Shown here: piece by piece, positions 17,701 to 26,271 of the stretch
Numbering within the stretch: the stretch's first letter is position 1
Layout: each line of letters begins with the position of its first letter
The notes under the pieces: model-generated
The model's input: the letters and a program-made list of their open reading frames with translations, nothing else
Databases searched by the model: none
Told to the model about the DNA's origin: nothing
Assembly (NCBI RefSeq): GCF_000230715.2
Contig: NC_019792.1
Span: forward strand, 2,790,001-2,854,000
DNA length: 64,000 bases
Direction of reading: 5' to 3'
Source: Natronobacterium gregoryi SP2
GTDB lineage: Archaea > Halobacteriota > Halobacteria > Halobacteriales > Natrialbaceae
Made by a program: the position numbers and the translations under genes

Positions 17701-17784
17701 TACTCTGCCAAGCGTCGACTGATGAGTGAACCCAGACGACCGCATTCGGTTTCACTCATCTGTTCAGGCTTGCCAAAGCATTAG
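17697..17784 (+). repeat. CTAG-bounded element, type A (copy 3)
   Basis: 88-base type A element whose right end has decayed from CACTAG to CATTAG. The remaining gap to the next gene (17785-18053) contains no gene I can support. Confidence 0.83.
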
Positions 17785-18053
17785 CGTACACTCTGTGCTA
17801 TCCACAATCGTCGCGACCAGTTCGACTCACCGCCGGCCGTCTTCCCGGATGCAGACAGTCCCTTCTTTCTCACCCTCAGTGGCCCGTCCAGTCAGCCGAC
17901 ACAGGTGGGACTGAAAAAGGGGTTTCGTGGTGTTCCTAAGCGAGACGATGCTCAATATTGGTCCTGCTCGACTGGACAGTCGACCGGACCGTTATCGTCC
18001 CAATCGTGAACGGAATCGAAAGACAGTTTGAAGCCACGGCGCTACGAGTTCGC

Positions 18054-19232
18054 ATGCTTTCGATCGCGCTTGCCGGGAAGCCAAACGCCGGCAAGTCTAC
18101 GTTCTATACGGCCGCAACGATGGCCGAGGTCGATGTCGCCAACTACCCGTTCACGACGATCGACGCCAACCGAGGTGTCAGTTACGTTCGGACGGAGTGT
18201 CCCTGCCTCGAGCGCGAGACGCGCTGTAACGCCGACGACTGTGAGGACGGGAAACGCTACGTCCCCATCGAACTGCTGGACGTGGCCGGGCTCGTCCCGG
18301 GTGCCCACGAGGGGAAAGGCCTTGGTAACCAGTTCCTCGACGAGCTCACGAACGCCGACGTAATCGTCAACGTCGTCGACGCCTCGGGCGGCACCAACGA
18401 GAAGGGTGAACCCGTCGATATCGGCGAGCACGATCCCCTCGAGGACATCGACTTCGTCGAGGAGGAGATGGACCTCTGGCTGGCCGACATCGTCGAGCGC
18501 AACTGGGAGTCGGTCGAGCGCAAGTCCCGGTCGCCCGATTTCGACGTCGACGACGCGCTCGCGGACATGCTCTCGGGTTTCGGTGCCTCGCCGAAACAGA
18601 TTGCAACCGTCCTCCGTGAACTCGACTATCCCGAAGACCCCATCCAATGGGAAGACGACCACAAAGAAGAACTCGCTCGACTGGTCCGCGAACGGACCAA
18701 ACCGATCGTCGTCGCCGCGAACAAGATCGACGTCGCGCCCGAAGAACACGTCGAGAAACTGCTCGACCTCGACAAACCCGTCGTTCCGACCACCGCACAA
18801 GGCGAACTCGCCCTGCGCCGGGCGGCCGATAACGACCTTGTCGAGTACGATCCCGGCGACGAAAGCCTCGAGATTGGCGACGAGGTCAGCGACGCCCAGC
18901 GGGACGCACTCGAGGATCTCGCGGCGACGATGGGCGAGTGGGACGGCACCGGCGTTCAAGGGGCCCTGGACTACGCTGTCTACGAACTGCTCGAGCACAT
19001 CACCGCGTATCCGGTCGAGGACGCCTCGAAGTGGTCCGACGGGAGTGGCAACGTGCTTCCCGACGCCCACCTCCTACCGGAGGGATCGACGCCGGTCGAC
19101 CTGGCCTACGCCGTCCACTCCGACATCGGCGACGGCTACCTCCACGCGGTCAACGCCAAAACGAGTCGGGAGGTCGGCGAGGGCTACGAACTCGAGGAGG
19201 GTGACGTGATCAAGATCGTGAGTACTAACTAA
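18054..19232 (+). CDS. OBG/YchF-related GTP-binding protein
   Basis: P-loop GTPase of the OBG family, 392 residues, probably acting on ribosomes or translation stress. The Walker A box GKPNAGKS is at residues 8-15, G3 lies in [18 protein letters not shown] near 75-90, and the NKID motif occurs in the latter half of the G domain. A cysteine-rich insert (Cys49, Cys51, Cys58, Cys63) could bind zinc. The C-terminal 75 residues form a TGS domain ending [14 protein letters not shown]. The upstream frame opens at 17958, but the family begins at [15 protein letters not shown], so 18054 is taken. Confidence 0.92.
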   Translation: MLSIALAGKPNAGKSTFYTAATMAEVDVANYPFTTIDANRGVSYVRTECPCLERETRCNADDCEDGKRYVPIELLDVAGLVPGAHEGKGLGNQFLDELTNADVIVNVVDASGGTNEKGEPVDIGEHDPLEDIDFVEEEMDLWLADIVERNWESVERKSRSPDFDVDDALADMLSGFGASPKQIATVLRELDYPEDPIQWEDDHKEELARLVRERTKPIVVAANKIDVAPEEHVEKLLDLDKPVVPTTAQGELALRRAADNDLVEYDPGDESLEIGDEVSDAQRDALEDLAATMGEWDGTGVQGALDYAVYELLEHITAYPVEDASKWSDGSGNVLPDAHLLPEGSTPVDLAYAVHSDIGDGYLHAVNAKTSREVGEGYELEEGDVIKIVSTN

Positions 19233-19475
19233 TTCGGGCACTGCGACGACCTCTCGAACTGACACTCCCGTCGAATGCAGTCACACCCCGAACACCCTGA
19301 CGGGTGTCGAGGTGCGCTCGTTCTCCCAAACCGCATTACAATCCACATCTACGGTCTCTCTGAGCAGGTTGGCGAGTTGCAGAGGCACTTCTCGCCACTA
19401 CCGGTCCGTTCCCCAAACTCTCATCTAAACAGTGCCGGCGTGGGATACATATAGGCTCCACGAGAGGAGTTGGAC

Positions 19476-19892
19476 ATGGACTGTGAGTTCTGTCGGATTG
19501 TCGCCGGCGACGAGCGGGCACACGTCCTCTACGAGAACGACGAGACGATCGCAATACTCGACGAAAACCCTGCTGTCACCGGACACAGCCTCGTTCTCCC
19601 TCGCTCACACGACGACGACGTACTGACGAGCACGGACTCGACGACGACCGACGTGTTCCGGACGGCCCGTCTCGTCGCTACCGGACTCGAGGAGGCGCTC
19701 GGCCCTGTCGGGTTCAGCGTCTTCCATACGACCGGTTCGCTCGTCGGGACGGTCGATCACGCCCACGTCCACCTCCTGCCGCGGTTCGAGGACGACGACG
19801 TGTCGCTGTCGTTGGGACGAGAGACGCTTCCCGACCGGGAGGGCACCGAACTGGCAAGCAAGATCCGAACCGCACTCGAGGAGCAGTCGTAG
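19476..19892 (+). CDS. HIT family nucleotide hydrolase
   Basis: Histidine-triad protein of 138 residues that would hydrolyse or transfer nucleotidyl groups. The catalytic triad is His95, His97 and His99 in VDHAHVHLLPRF. Cys3 and Cys6 near the N terminus are typical of the zinc-carrying HIT branch. A GAGGAG Shine-Dalgarno sequence precedes the ATG at 19476, which is preferred to the TTG two codons earlier; an ATATAGG box lies about 25 bases upstream. No operon partner is seen. Confidence 0.92.
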   Translation: MDCEFCRIVAGDERAHVLYENDETIAILDENPAVTGHSLVLPRSHDDDVLTSTDSTTTDVFRTARLVATGLEEALGPVGFSVFHTTGSLVGTVDHAHVHLLPRFEDDDVSLSLGRETLPDREGTELASKIRTALEEQS

Positions 19893-20251
19893 CTACCTGT
19901 GGCCACAGCCATACCGAAAGCCGCCGCCATCGCCGAGTGCCAGGCCACGGAAGAGTCGCGCCCCGACGCTCGGAACCGGGGCGGCCGTCTTCGCCAATCG
20001 CATCATCTTCTCGGTCGGTGTCTTCGATCTCGTGGCGGCGTTCCAGCCACTCTCAGCGCTCTGACAGACGGCCTTCGGGGTTGAGCGGTTGTGGCTCTCT
20101 GTGCTCTACAAATCTAACTGAATGTCGTTGCCAGGTAGCTCGAGGCGGCTAAATTCGGGCATGTACACTGCGGATTCCACTGCCTCGGTTTGTCAAGCGC
20201 TACTCCCAACGGCACCCGTTACAGACGGCGAAAACCGAACACCGATATCCG
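19893..20251. other. Gap of 359 bases without a supportable gene
   Basis: This stretch between the HIT gene and the end of glutamate dehydrogenase holds no intact gene. Near 19990-20070 the plus strand reads like the end of a membrane protein (FSVGVFDLVAAFQPLSAL then stop) with no usable upstream start, possibly a decayed gene end. No hairpins or known repeats were seen. Confidence 0.4.
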
Positions 20252-21529
20252 TTAGGGCCAGAGGCCACGCGAGTCGTGGGCGTCACTGATTCGTGAGAGG
20301 GCGACGATATAGGCAGCGTCCCGCCAGGTCACGTCACGGTTCTCGTACTCCGTCTGGATCGCGTTCCACGCCCGGAGCATCTCCGCACGGAGTTCTTCGT
20401 TGACTCGTTCGAGACTCCACGAACGGCGGTTGATGTCCTGGAGCCACTCGAAGTACGAGACGGTAACTCCACCGGCGTTGGCGATGATGTCCGGAACGAC
20501 CGGGATATCGCGTTCCTCGAAGATCCGATCCGCCGTCGAGGTCGTCGGCCCGTTCGCGCCTTCGACGATCATGTCTGCCTGGACGTCGCGGGCGTTCTCG
20601 GCGGTGAGGACGTTACCGACCGCGGCGGGGATGAGGACATCGACGTCGAGTTCGAGTAGTGCCTCGTTCGACAGCGACTCTGGCGCGTCGTAACTCGAGA
20701 CCATTCCCGGCGTCTCGTCGTGGTCCTCGACGTCGTTGGTGTCGAACCCGTCTGGGTCGTAGATCGCACCGTCGACGTCCGAAACGGCGACGATCGAGGC
20801 ACCGCGGTCGTCGAGGTACCGGGCTGCGTTGGCACCGACGCTCCCGAATCCCTGGACGGCGACTGTCGTCTCCTCGAGGTCCCAGCCGTAGAAGTCGGTT
20901 GCCTCCTCGGTGACGATACCGACGCTGCGGCCCGGTGCTCCCTCGCGGCCGTAGGAGCCACCGACGACGGGAGGTTTACCGGTGACGACGCCGGGTTCGG
21001 TCTGGCCTTCCTGCATCGAGTAGGCGTCCATGAACCACGCCATCGTCTGTGGATCGGTCCCCATGTCCGGTGCGGGGATGTCTTTCATCGGACCGATAAC
21101 TGGCCGGAGTTCCTCGGCGAATCGGCGAGTGAGCCGTTCCTTCTCACTTTCGCTCAACTCTTTCGGGTTGGCGACGACGCCACCTTTCGCGCCGCCGAAT
21201 GGCAGATCCATCACTGCACACTTCCAGGTCATCCACATTGCGAGCCCGACGCACTCGTCTTCGCTGACGTCCGGATGGTAGCGAAGGCCGCCCTTGAACG
21301 GGCCACGGACGCTGTCGTGGTGGGCACGATACCCTGTAAACATCTCCGTCGTCCCGTCGTCTCGTTCGACCGGGATCGTCACCCGATAGACGTCTTTCGG
21401 GTATCGCAGCCTCTCGACGGTCCCCTCGTTGACCTCGAGGTGGGCAGCGGCCCGCTCGAGTTGACGGCGGGCTGTTTCGACGGCGCTTTCCTCTGCGTTT
21501 GGCTTGGACGATGTGTTGGAATCTGTCAT
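20252..21529 (-). CDS. gdhB: Glutamate dehydrogenase (Glu/Leu/Phe/Val family)
   Basis: Reversibly deaminates glutamate to 2-oxoglutarate, 425 residues as expected. Substrate-site lysines fall in [11 protein letters not shown] and near Lys103, with Lys115 in PFGGAKGGV as the catalytic candidate; the nucleotide fold begins at [13 protein letters not shown]. Haloarchaea carry several paralogues with different NAD or NADP preference, and this one cannot be assigned by eye. The N-terminal 15 residues are a serine- and asparagine-rich leader. The gene is divergent from the MaoC gene, with about 255 bases between their starts. Confidence 0.94.
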   Translation of the reverse strand: MTDSNTSSKPNAEESAVETARRQLERAAAHLEVNEGTVERLRYPKDVYRVTIPVERDDGTTEMFTGYRAHHDSVRGPFKGGLRYHPDVSEDECVGLAMWMTWKCAVMDLPFGGAKGGVVANPKELSESEKERLTRRFAEELRPVIGPMKDIPAPDMGTDPQTMAWFMDAYSMQEGQTEPGVVTGKPPVVGGSYGREGAPGRSVGIVTEEATDFYGWDLEETTVAVQGFGSVGANAARYLDDRGASIVAVSDVDGAIYDPDGFDTNDVEDHDETPGMVSSYDAPESLSNEALLELDVDVLIPAAVGNVLTAENARDVQADMIVEGANGPTTSTADRIFEERDIPVVPDIIANAGGVTVSYFEWLQDINRRSWSLERVNEELRAEMLRAWNAIQTEYENRDVTWRDAAYIVALSRISDAHDSRGLWP

Positions 21530-21786
21530 GGTCAGTTCCAGGCCCGTTTCGAAGCGACGTGACTGTCGGCACGTGCCACGGCGTCATTAAACGGGCATCC
21601 TGTTACTGTTGATAGACGTTTTCGATGCCCGCTCTTAACCCTTGTCAATGCTTCTCGGTTCGCGCAATACTTGCACCAGCCACCGACTCCGGAACCTGGT
21701 GGACGAATGGTGACGATACACCAACGAAACGACGATGGAAAGCAATAAGCATCACGCTTTTGTAACGTTTGATCGACTACCAGTGT

Positions 21787-22242
21787 ATGACCGGCCTCTA
21801 CTACGAGGAGTTCGAAGTCGGCGAAACGATCGAGCACGAACGCAGCCGAACGATCAGCGAGAGTGACAACCAGCGGTTCTGTGACATGACGATGAACCAG
21901 CAACCGCTGCATCTCGACGCGGAGTTTGCGGGCCAGACCCAGTTCAACGAACGACTCGTCAACGGGCTCTACACGATGTCACTCGCCGTCGGTATTTCGA
22001 TCCCCGAGACGACGGACGGGACGATCGTCGGGAACCTCGCATACGACGACGTCGAACACCCGAAGCCGGTATTTCACGGCGACACGATTCACGTCCAGTC
22101 GACAGTCACGGACAAACGCAAGACCAGCGACGGCGAACGCGGCATCGTCACGATGCACGTCGAGGTGTTCAACCAGGACGACGAACTCGTCTGTGAGTTC
22201 GATCGAACGGTGCTGTCGCTGAAACGCGAACACGCTGCGTAG
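21787..22242 (+). CDS. MaoC family hot-dog hydratase
   Basis: Hot-dog fold enoyl-CoA hydratase-like protein of 151 residues. The hydratase motif is represented by CDMTMNQQPLHLDAEFA (about residues 31-47), where the usual Asn-Pro-Xaa-His arrangement is QQPLHLD. GLYTMSLAVGI and KPVFHGDTIHVQSTV are the other conserved blocks. It is half the size of mesaconyl-CoA hydratase, so a role in the methylaspartate cycle is possible but unproven. Translation starts at the ATG at 21787 rather than the TTG at 21769. Confidence 0.85.
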   Translation: MTGLYYEEFEVGETIEHERSRTISESDNQRFCDMTMNQQPLHLDAEFAGQTQFNERLVNGLYTMSLAVGISIPETTDGTIVGNLAYDDVEHPKPVFHGDTIHVQSTVTDKRKTSDGERGIVTMHVEVFNQDDELVCEFDRTVLSLKREHAA

Positions 22243-22378
22243 CTTGTCGGCCATGTGCCACCCGTTGCTCCCGTCTCTGCAATCGGCCCGAACCGGCCTC
22301 GGGTCTCGCGACTACGAGCCGGATCGGTACGATCGACAGGATAAATCAAAACATCATTTCTAGCGGTTTGAGAACCCA

Positions 22379-22386
22379 TTTATAAC
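22379..22386 (+). promoter_or_regulatory. TATA-like box of HalOD1 gene
   Basis: TTTATAAC lies 21-28 bases upstream of the ATG at 22407, typical of a leaderless haloarchaeal promoter. Confidence 0.6.
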
Positions 22387-22406
22387 AGTTCGTTGCAGGA
22401 AGAGCA

Positions 22407-22718
22407 ATGACAGTAGAAGACGTCCAGACCGGTAGCGGACAGTGTCCGACCGAGACGAACCGACGAAGCGAGACGGCCTGGAGTACGGAACACGTAAACA
22501 CGCCAGTTTACGCCGTCGTTTCGACGGTCGCAGACGCGACTGAGTCGGCCCCGTGTGACCTGCCGCCGCTCGCTCGCGTGATCGACCCCGACGCGCTCAA
22601 CGCCCTGTTTGCGTCCGGATCGACGACCGGAGACACGACGGTCCAGTTCCAGTACGTCGGCCACACCGTCGTCGTCACGGGCGAGGGCGACGTCGATGTC
22701 TCGCCGACCGACGAGTGA
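22407..22718 (+). CDS. HalOD1 output-domain protein
   Basis: Small protein of 103 residues. The second half matches the haloarchaeal HalOD1 output domain, with CDLPPLARVIDPDALNALF followed by VQFQYVGHTVVVTGEGDVDV. These domains are usually the output module of signalling proteins or stand alone; the biochemical role is unknown. The first 30 residues are low-complexity. The gene is followed by a chain of palindromic elements. Confidence 0.85.
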   Translation: MTVEDVQTGSGQCPTETNRRSETAWSTEHVNTPVYAVVSTVADATESAPCDLPPLARVIDPDALNALFASGSTTGDTTVQFQYVGHTVVVTGEGDVDVSPTDE

Positions 22719-22952
22719 ATCGCCTCGGGGTATTCTCCGATACTACTTGATAAAGCCACGCCGCTTCGACCTCCGCGCTACTGCTTTTTGCCAGTCTCGA
22801 GGCTTCGAAACGTCTGTTTCGAGCCGTGGTGCTTTTGCGAACACGGACCCCGGTGGCCACCCCGGGAGCGGCGATAGGGGTCTTGTACCAACCGGTCTCG
22901 TACGGCTTCCCGTCCGTCAGTGCCGGCACATCCGCGCCCCAAGCGGTTACAC

Positions 22953-23038
22953 TGATACGGATTACTGTAGCGATTTACCGGCGCAACCGCCGCCCGGGTC
23001 GCGGTTGTGCCGAAAATGACTTACAGTAAACCGTATGA
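22953..23038. repeat. TSATACGG palindromic element, copy P3
   Basis: 86 bases, nearly identical to P2, from TGATACGG to CCGTATGA. Its last TGA is also the first TGA of the next element. Nothing coding was seen between 22719 and 22952. Confidence 0.8.
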
Positions 23039-23140
23039 TAGGGATTATCGTAGCCAACCGGAGGTTTCGAAGCCCGTCCTTCGACGCTGTGTCGTGGTTC
23101 GTCACGGGAAAACTATGAACTCCTACGATAATCTCTATGA
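23036..23140. repeat. Variant palindromic element P4
   Basis: 105 bases with the same design but different sequence: ends TGATAGGGATTATCGTAG and CTACGATAATCTCTATGA form a near-perfect 17-base inverted repeat, and the core differs from the P1-P3 cores. It shares TGA with P3 on the left and P5 on the right. Confidence 0.75.
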
Positions 23141-23222
23141 TACGGATTGCTGTAACTATTTTCCACCGATCGCCGACCCCGTTCTGGCGATCGGCGGTAA
23201 TTGAATACAGCAAACCGTATGA
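23138..23222. repeat. TSATACGG palindromic element, copy P5
   Basis: 85 bases from TGATACGG to CCGTATGA with a core hairpin CCACCGATCGCC opposite GGCGATCGGCGG, closest to P1. It is the third unit of a three-element chain. Confidence 0.8.
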
Positions 23223-23244
23223 GACAGCGACACACCAATCCATC

Positions 23245-23595
23245 TCAGACGACAGTCGAGATCAGGACGAGATTGTTGCACGTCGCAAGCGTCCACGGAA
23301 GCGCGAGCCCCGCAGGAACGACCGCCCGATACGTGCATGGAAGCAGCGGACGACAAGCGAGACCGAGCCCCACCGCAAACGCCTTCAGTCCGAGCATCCC
23401 AGCCAATCCGTACCCCGATATCGCACTCCGAGCAACCGGGTTCGACTCTGCCAGACCCAGGTGGAGACCGACGAACGTCGTGACAACGTCACCCAGCAGC
23501 GAGAGCGCGACGAGTGCCCAGAGCAACCGCTCGAGTCGAACGGGATCGATGTCGATTGCCTGACCCAGACGGACGGCTGGGTCGTCGAAACTCAT
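23245..23595 (-). CDS. DUF5658-like small membrane protein
   Basis: Membrane protein of 116 residues with three or four hydrophobic segments. The stretch LLGDVVTTFVGLHLGLAESNP with a conserved Asp and the ESNP turn resembles the DUF5658 family common in haloarchaea, of unknown function. The start at 23595 (MSFDDPAVRLGQ) is chosen over the upstream in-frame start because the extra residues are proline/glycine-rich and lack family resemblance. The stop lies 23 bases from palindromic element P5. Confidence 0.65.
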   Translation of the reverse strand: MSFDDPAVRLGQAIDIDPVRLERLLWALVALSLLGDVVTTFVGLHLGLAESNPVARSAISGYGLAGMLGLKAFAVGLGLACRPLLPCTYRAVVPAGLALPWTLATCNNLVLISTVV

Positions 23596-23758
23596 ACACT
23601 CCCCGCCGGAGTCGAACCGGCCCGGGGCGGGCCACTGGGAGCGCGTGCGATTCTGCACGCGACGATTCCAGCGAGTTCGGTATTGTTATGGAAGGGATAG
23701 CGACCGCTAACCGGTGACTACTCGAGAGTACGAGCCGCGAATCGAGGACCGTGACCAC

Positions 23759-25540
23759 TTACAGAATCGTGCCGTGTTTCTTGTCTGGAAGAGACTTTTC
23801 GACGTCCTCGTAGAACCTGAACCGAGCACCGAGTTCCTCGCGAAGCGTGCTCGGAGGAACGATCTCGTCGATGACGACTTCGCTGGCCATCCGGTGGACG
23901 TCGATGTCTTCGCGGTACTCCTCGCGGAGTTGCTGTTCTTTTCGTTCACGTTCTTCTGGGTCGTCGATCTCGGCGAGTTTTCGAGCGTAGACGGCGTTGA
24001 TCGCCGCCTCGGGGCCCATGATCCCGACCTCGCCGCTGGGGAGACCGATGACACTCTCGGGGTCGTAAGCGGGGCCACCCATCGCGTAGATCCCTGCGCC
24101 GTAGGCCTTACGGACGACGACGGTCTGCTGGGGGACCGTCGCAGCCGAAGTCGCGTAGATGAACTTCTTGCCCTGCTCTAAGATGCCCTCTTTCTCGACC
24201 TGTGAGCCAGCCATGAAGCCAGGCGTGTCACAGAGATAGAGAATCGGGACGTTGAACGCGTCGGACTTCCAGATGAATTCGGCGGCTTTCTCGGCGGCGT
24301 CGGGAAAGATCGCGCCCGCGCGATGGGCGGGCTGGTTGGCGACGATGCCGATCGGACGGCCGCCGATCCGGGCGTAGGCCGTGATGATCTCTTTCCCGTA
24401 GTCGGGACGGAGTTCGAAGAACGAACCCTCGTCGACCACCCGGTCGATGACAGCCGTCATGTCGTACCCCTCGTTTGGGTGATCGGGAACGACGGAGTCG
24501 ATCCCCGCAGGCGAACTCGTCGGCGGACGCGTCTCCACCCGTGGCGGCGTCTCGTCGGCGTTGTCCGGCAGGTACGTGATCAACTGGGCGACGAGTTCGC
24601 GGGCGTGTTGCTCGTCCTCGGCGACGAGGTCGGCCGACCCCGATTCTCGGGTGTGGACTGCCGGTCCACCAAGTGCCTCGAGGTCGATCTCTTCGCCCGT
24701 CACCATCTGGACCATCCGCGGGGAGGCAATCGCCATCGCGGAGACGTCCTCGACCATAATCGTGAAGTCGGCGAACACTGGCGTGTAGGCTGCACCGGCG
24801 ATACAGGGGCCGTACAGCACGCAGATCTGTGGAACTCGGCCGGAGAGCATCGAGTGGTTGTAGTAGTATTTGCCGATCCCCTCGCGGTTGGCGAAGAAGC
24901 CGGTCTGTTGGTCGATCCGGCCACCCGAGGAGTCCATCAAGTAGAGCACGGGCCGGCCCGTCTTCAGGGCCCGCTGTTGCATCCGCAGGAACTTCTCGAC
25001 GCCTTTCGCGGCCATACTGCCGCGTTTGACGGTGTAGTCGTTTGCCATGAAATGAACGTCCCGGCCCTCGAACTCCGCAGCACCCGTGATGAGTCCGTCC
25101 GCAGGCAGGCGGTCGTCGGTCTCCTCGCCGACGCCGCTCTCGTGCCAGTCGTCGAACCCCGCAAACTTGCCGTCCTCGAAGAGAAAGTCGTTTCCCTCCC
25201 CGCCAAACCACAGTTCGAGCCGATCCCGGACGAACAGTTTGTCCGCCAGACCCTCGCGGTACTTCTCGGGACCACCCTCGAGAACGTCGGCAATCTCCTC
25301 GCGCAGTTGCCGTTCGCGCTCGGTCGGACCGAGGCCGTCGTGGGCCGCGCCGTCGGCGGCCGCCACGGGGGAGGGCGCGCCCCGCCCCGAGCCGGCAGCG
25401 CTTGCGAGCTCGTGGACGGCTTTCGGCTCGTCGTCGTTCCCGACGTACACCGCGACAGTGTCTCCGACGTGTTCGGCCATGGCGGCCGCGATCGCCGAGG
25501 CTTCGTCGTCGGTCGCCCCTGGCGCGATACGGACTTTCAT
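23759..25540 (-). CDS. pccB: Acyl-CoA (propionyl/acetyl-CoA) carboxylase, carboxyltransferase subunit with N-terminal epsilon-like segment
   Basis: Carboxyltransferase beta subunit of a biotin-dependent acyl-CoA carboxylase, 593 residues, about 75 longer than a plain PccB. The carboxyltransferase part begins near residue 75 (TERERQLREEIADVLEGGPEKY) and contains the two crotonase-like halves with MDSSGGRIDQQTGFF, the oxyanion-hole region GPCIAGAAYTPVFAD, and AYGAGIYAMGGPAYDP. The first 50 residues (MKVRIAPGATDDEASAIAAAM) resemble the small epsilon/PccX subunit and may be a fusion. The biotin carboxylase and biotin carrier are not in this window. The start at 25540 has a TATA-like box 24-32 bases upstream. 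Confidence 0.9.
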   Translation of the reverse strand: MKVRIAPGATDDEASAIAAAMAEHVGDTVAVYVGNDDEPKAVHELASAAGSGRGAPSPVAAADGAAHDGLGPTERERQLREEIADVLEGGPEKYREGLADKLFVRDRLELWFGGEGNDFLFEDGKFAGFDDWHESGVGEETDDRLPADGLITGAAEFEGRDVHFMANDYTVKRGSMAAKGVEKFLRMQQRALKTGRPVLYLMDSSGGRIDQQTGFFANREGIGKYYYNHSMLSGRVPQICVLYGPCIAGAAYTPVFADFTIMVEDVSAMAIASPRMVQMVTGEEIDLEALGGPAVHTRESGSADLVAEDEQHARELVAQLITYLPDNADETPPRVETRPPTSSPAGIDSVVPDHPNEGYDMTAVIDRVVDEGSFFELRPDYGKEIITAYARIGGRPIGIVANQPAHRAGAIFPDAAEKAAEFIWKSDAFNVPILYLCDTPGFMAGSQVEKEGILEQGKKFIYATSAATVPQQTVVVRKAYGAGIYAMGGPAYDPESVIGLPSGEVGIMGPEAAINAVYARKLAEIDDPEERERKEQQLREEYREDIDVHRMASEVVIDEIVPPSTLREELGARFRFYEDVEKSLPDKKHGTIL

Positions 25541-25563
25541 GTCACCGTCTGTGTTGGGGCATC

Positions 25564-25572
25564 TAAAAAATC
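25564..25572 (-). promoter_or_regulatory. TATA-like box of carboxyltransferase gene
   Basis: ATTTTTTAG on the minus strand lies 24-32 bases before the start codon at 25540, consistent with a leaderless transcript and with the choice of the 593-residue reading. Confidence 0.5.
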
Positions 25573-25750
25573 CAGCGTATTTTACAATTGATCCAGCGAG
25601 TCCGAAATCTGATCGCCACTGCTCGAGTTCGACTCCCGAACGAACGGACCACTGGAGTGAGGTATTTCGGGTCAAGTAGTCCGAGACGCGAAGCATCTCG
25701 CCATCAAGCGAAATCAGCGGTCTCGCAGACATCGCGGAGCTTTGCTCCGC

Positions 25751-25835
25751 TCATACGGACTGCTGTCCCGATGTCCCGGCGCGACCGCGAGTCCGCCTGC
25801 GGTCGCACTGGAACTGACTGACAGCAAACCGTCCC
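25751..25835. repeat. TSATACGG palindromic element, copy P6 (diverged)
   Basis: TCATACGGACTGCTGTC at the left and GACAGCAAACCGTCCCA at the right enclose a core hairpin GCGACCGC opposite GCGGTCGC. It is the most diverged copy. The following bases to 26271 (about 430) hold no gene I would defend; an arginine- and serine-rich minus-strand frame at 25885-26121 was rejected. Confidence 0.65.
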
Positions 25836-26271
25836 AGTCACGGAAATCTCTGATTTCCGCCCGACCCCGAGGCCCTCGCCCTGTTCAACCTGTAGACTCG
25901 AGTCGGCAGCGGGCTGCGTCGAAAACGGGACGGTCGAAAGCGGCGAGTGGATGCGAAAACGCATCGTTGCCCGCTCCCGTCCGTCGAGAGATGAACGAGG
26001 AGTTGCGTTGGGGGATCAACGCGACGCGCCAGGTGTGGTCGTCTCCGCGATCACCAGCACGGAGACGGTCGGTGTTTTCTGACGTGGAGCTACGACCGTT
26101 CGCGTTCAATCGGCCACCCATTAAACGGGACCTCGTTCCCGTTCACCTGCAGGCACAATCGCTATTCCCCGTTCCGACGTACGATCCGAGCACAGCCGAA
26201 TCGCCCTGTGTACGTGAACATTAGCTTTCCCCAGACGGAGCGCAGGAGTCAACGACACCGGTATCGACGAC

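Noticed and set aside
17827-17920. Minus-strand reading CRLTGRATEGEKEGTVCIRE ending at 17827
   Set aside because: Looks coding-like but has no start codon and no promoter; at most a decayed gene end beside the repeat array.
19990-20070. Plus-strand end of a hydrophobic protein (FSVGVFDLVAAFQPLSAL)
   Set aside because: No start codon, no supporting upstream sequence; kept only as a possible relic.
25885-26121. Minus-strand frame of 78 codons in the gap before the protease gene
   Set aside because: Arginine- and serine-rich with few acidic residues, unlike haloarchaeal proteins, and its ATG overlaps an AT-rich TTTAAT word with no separate promoter.
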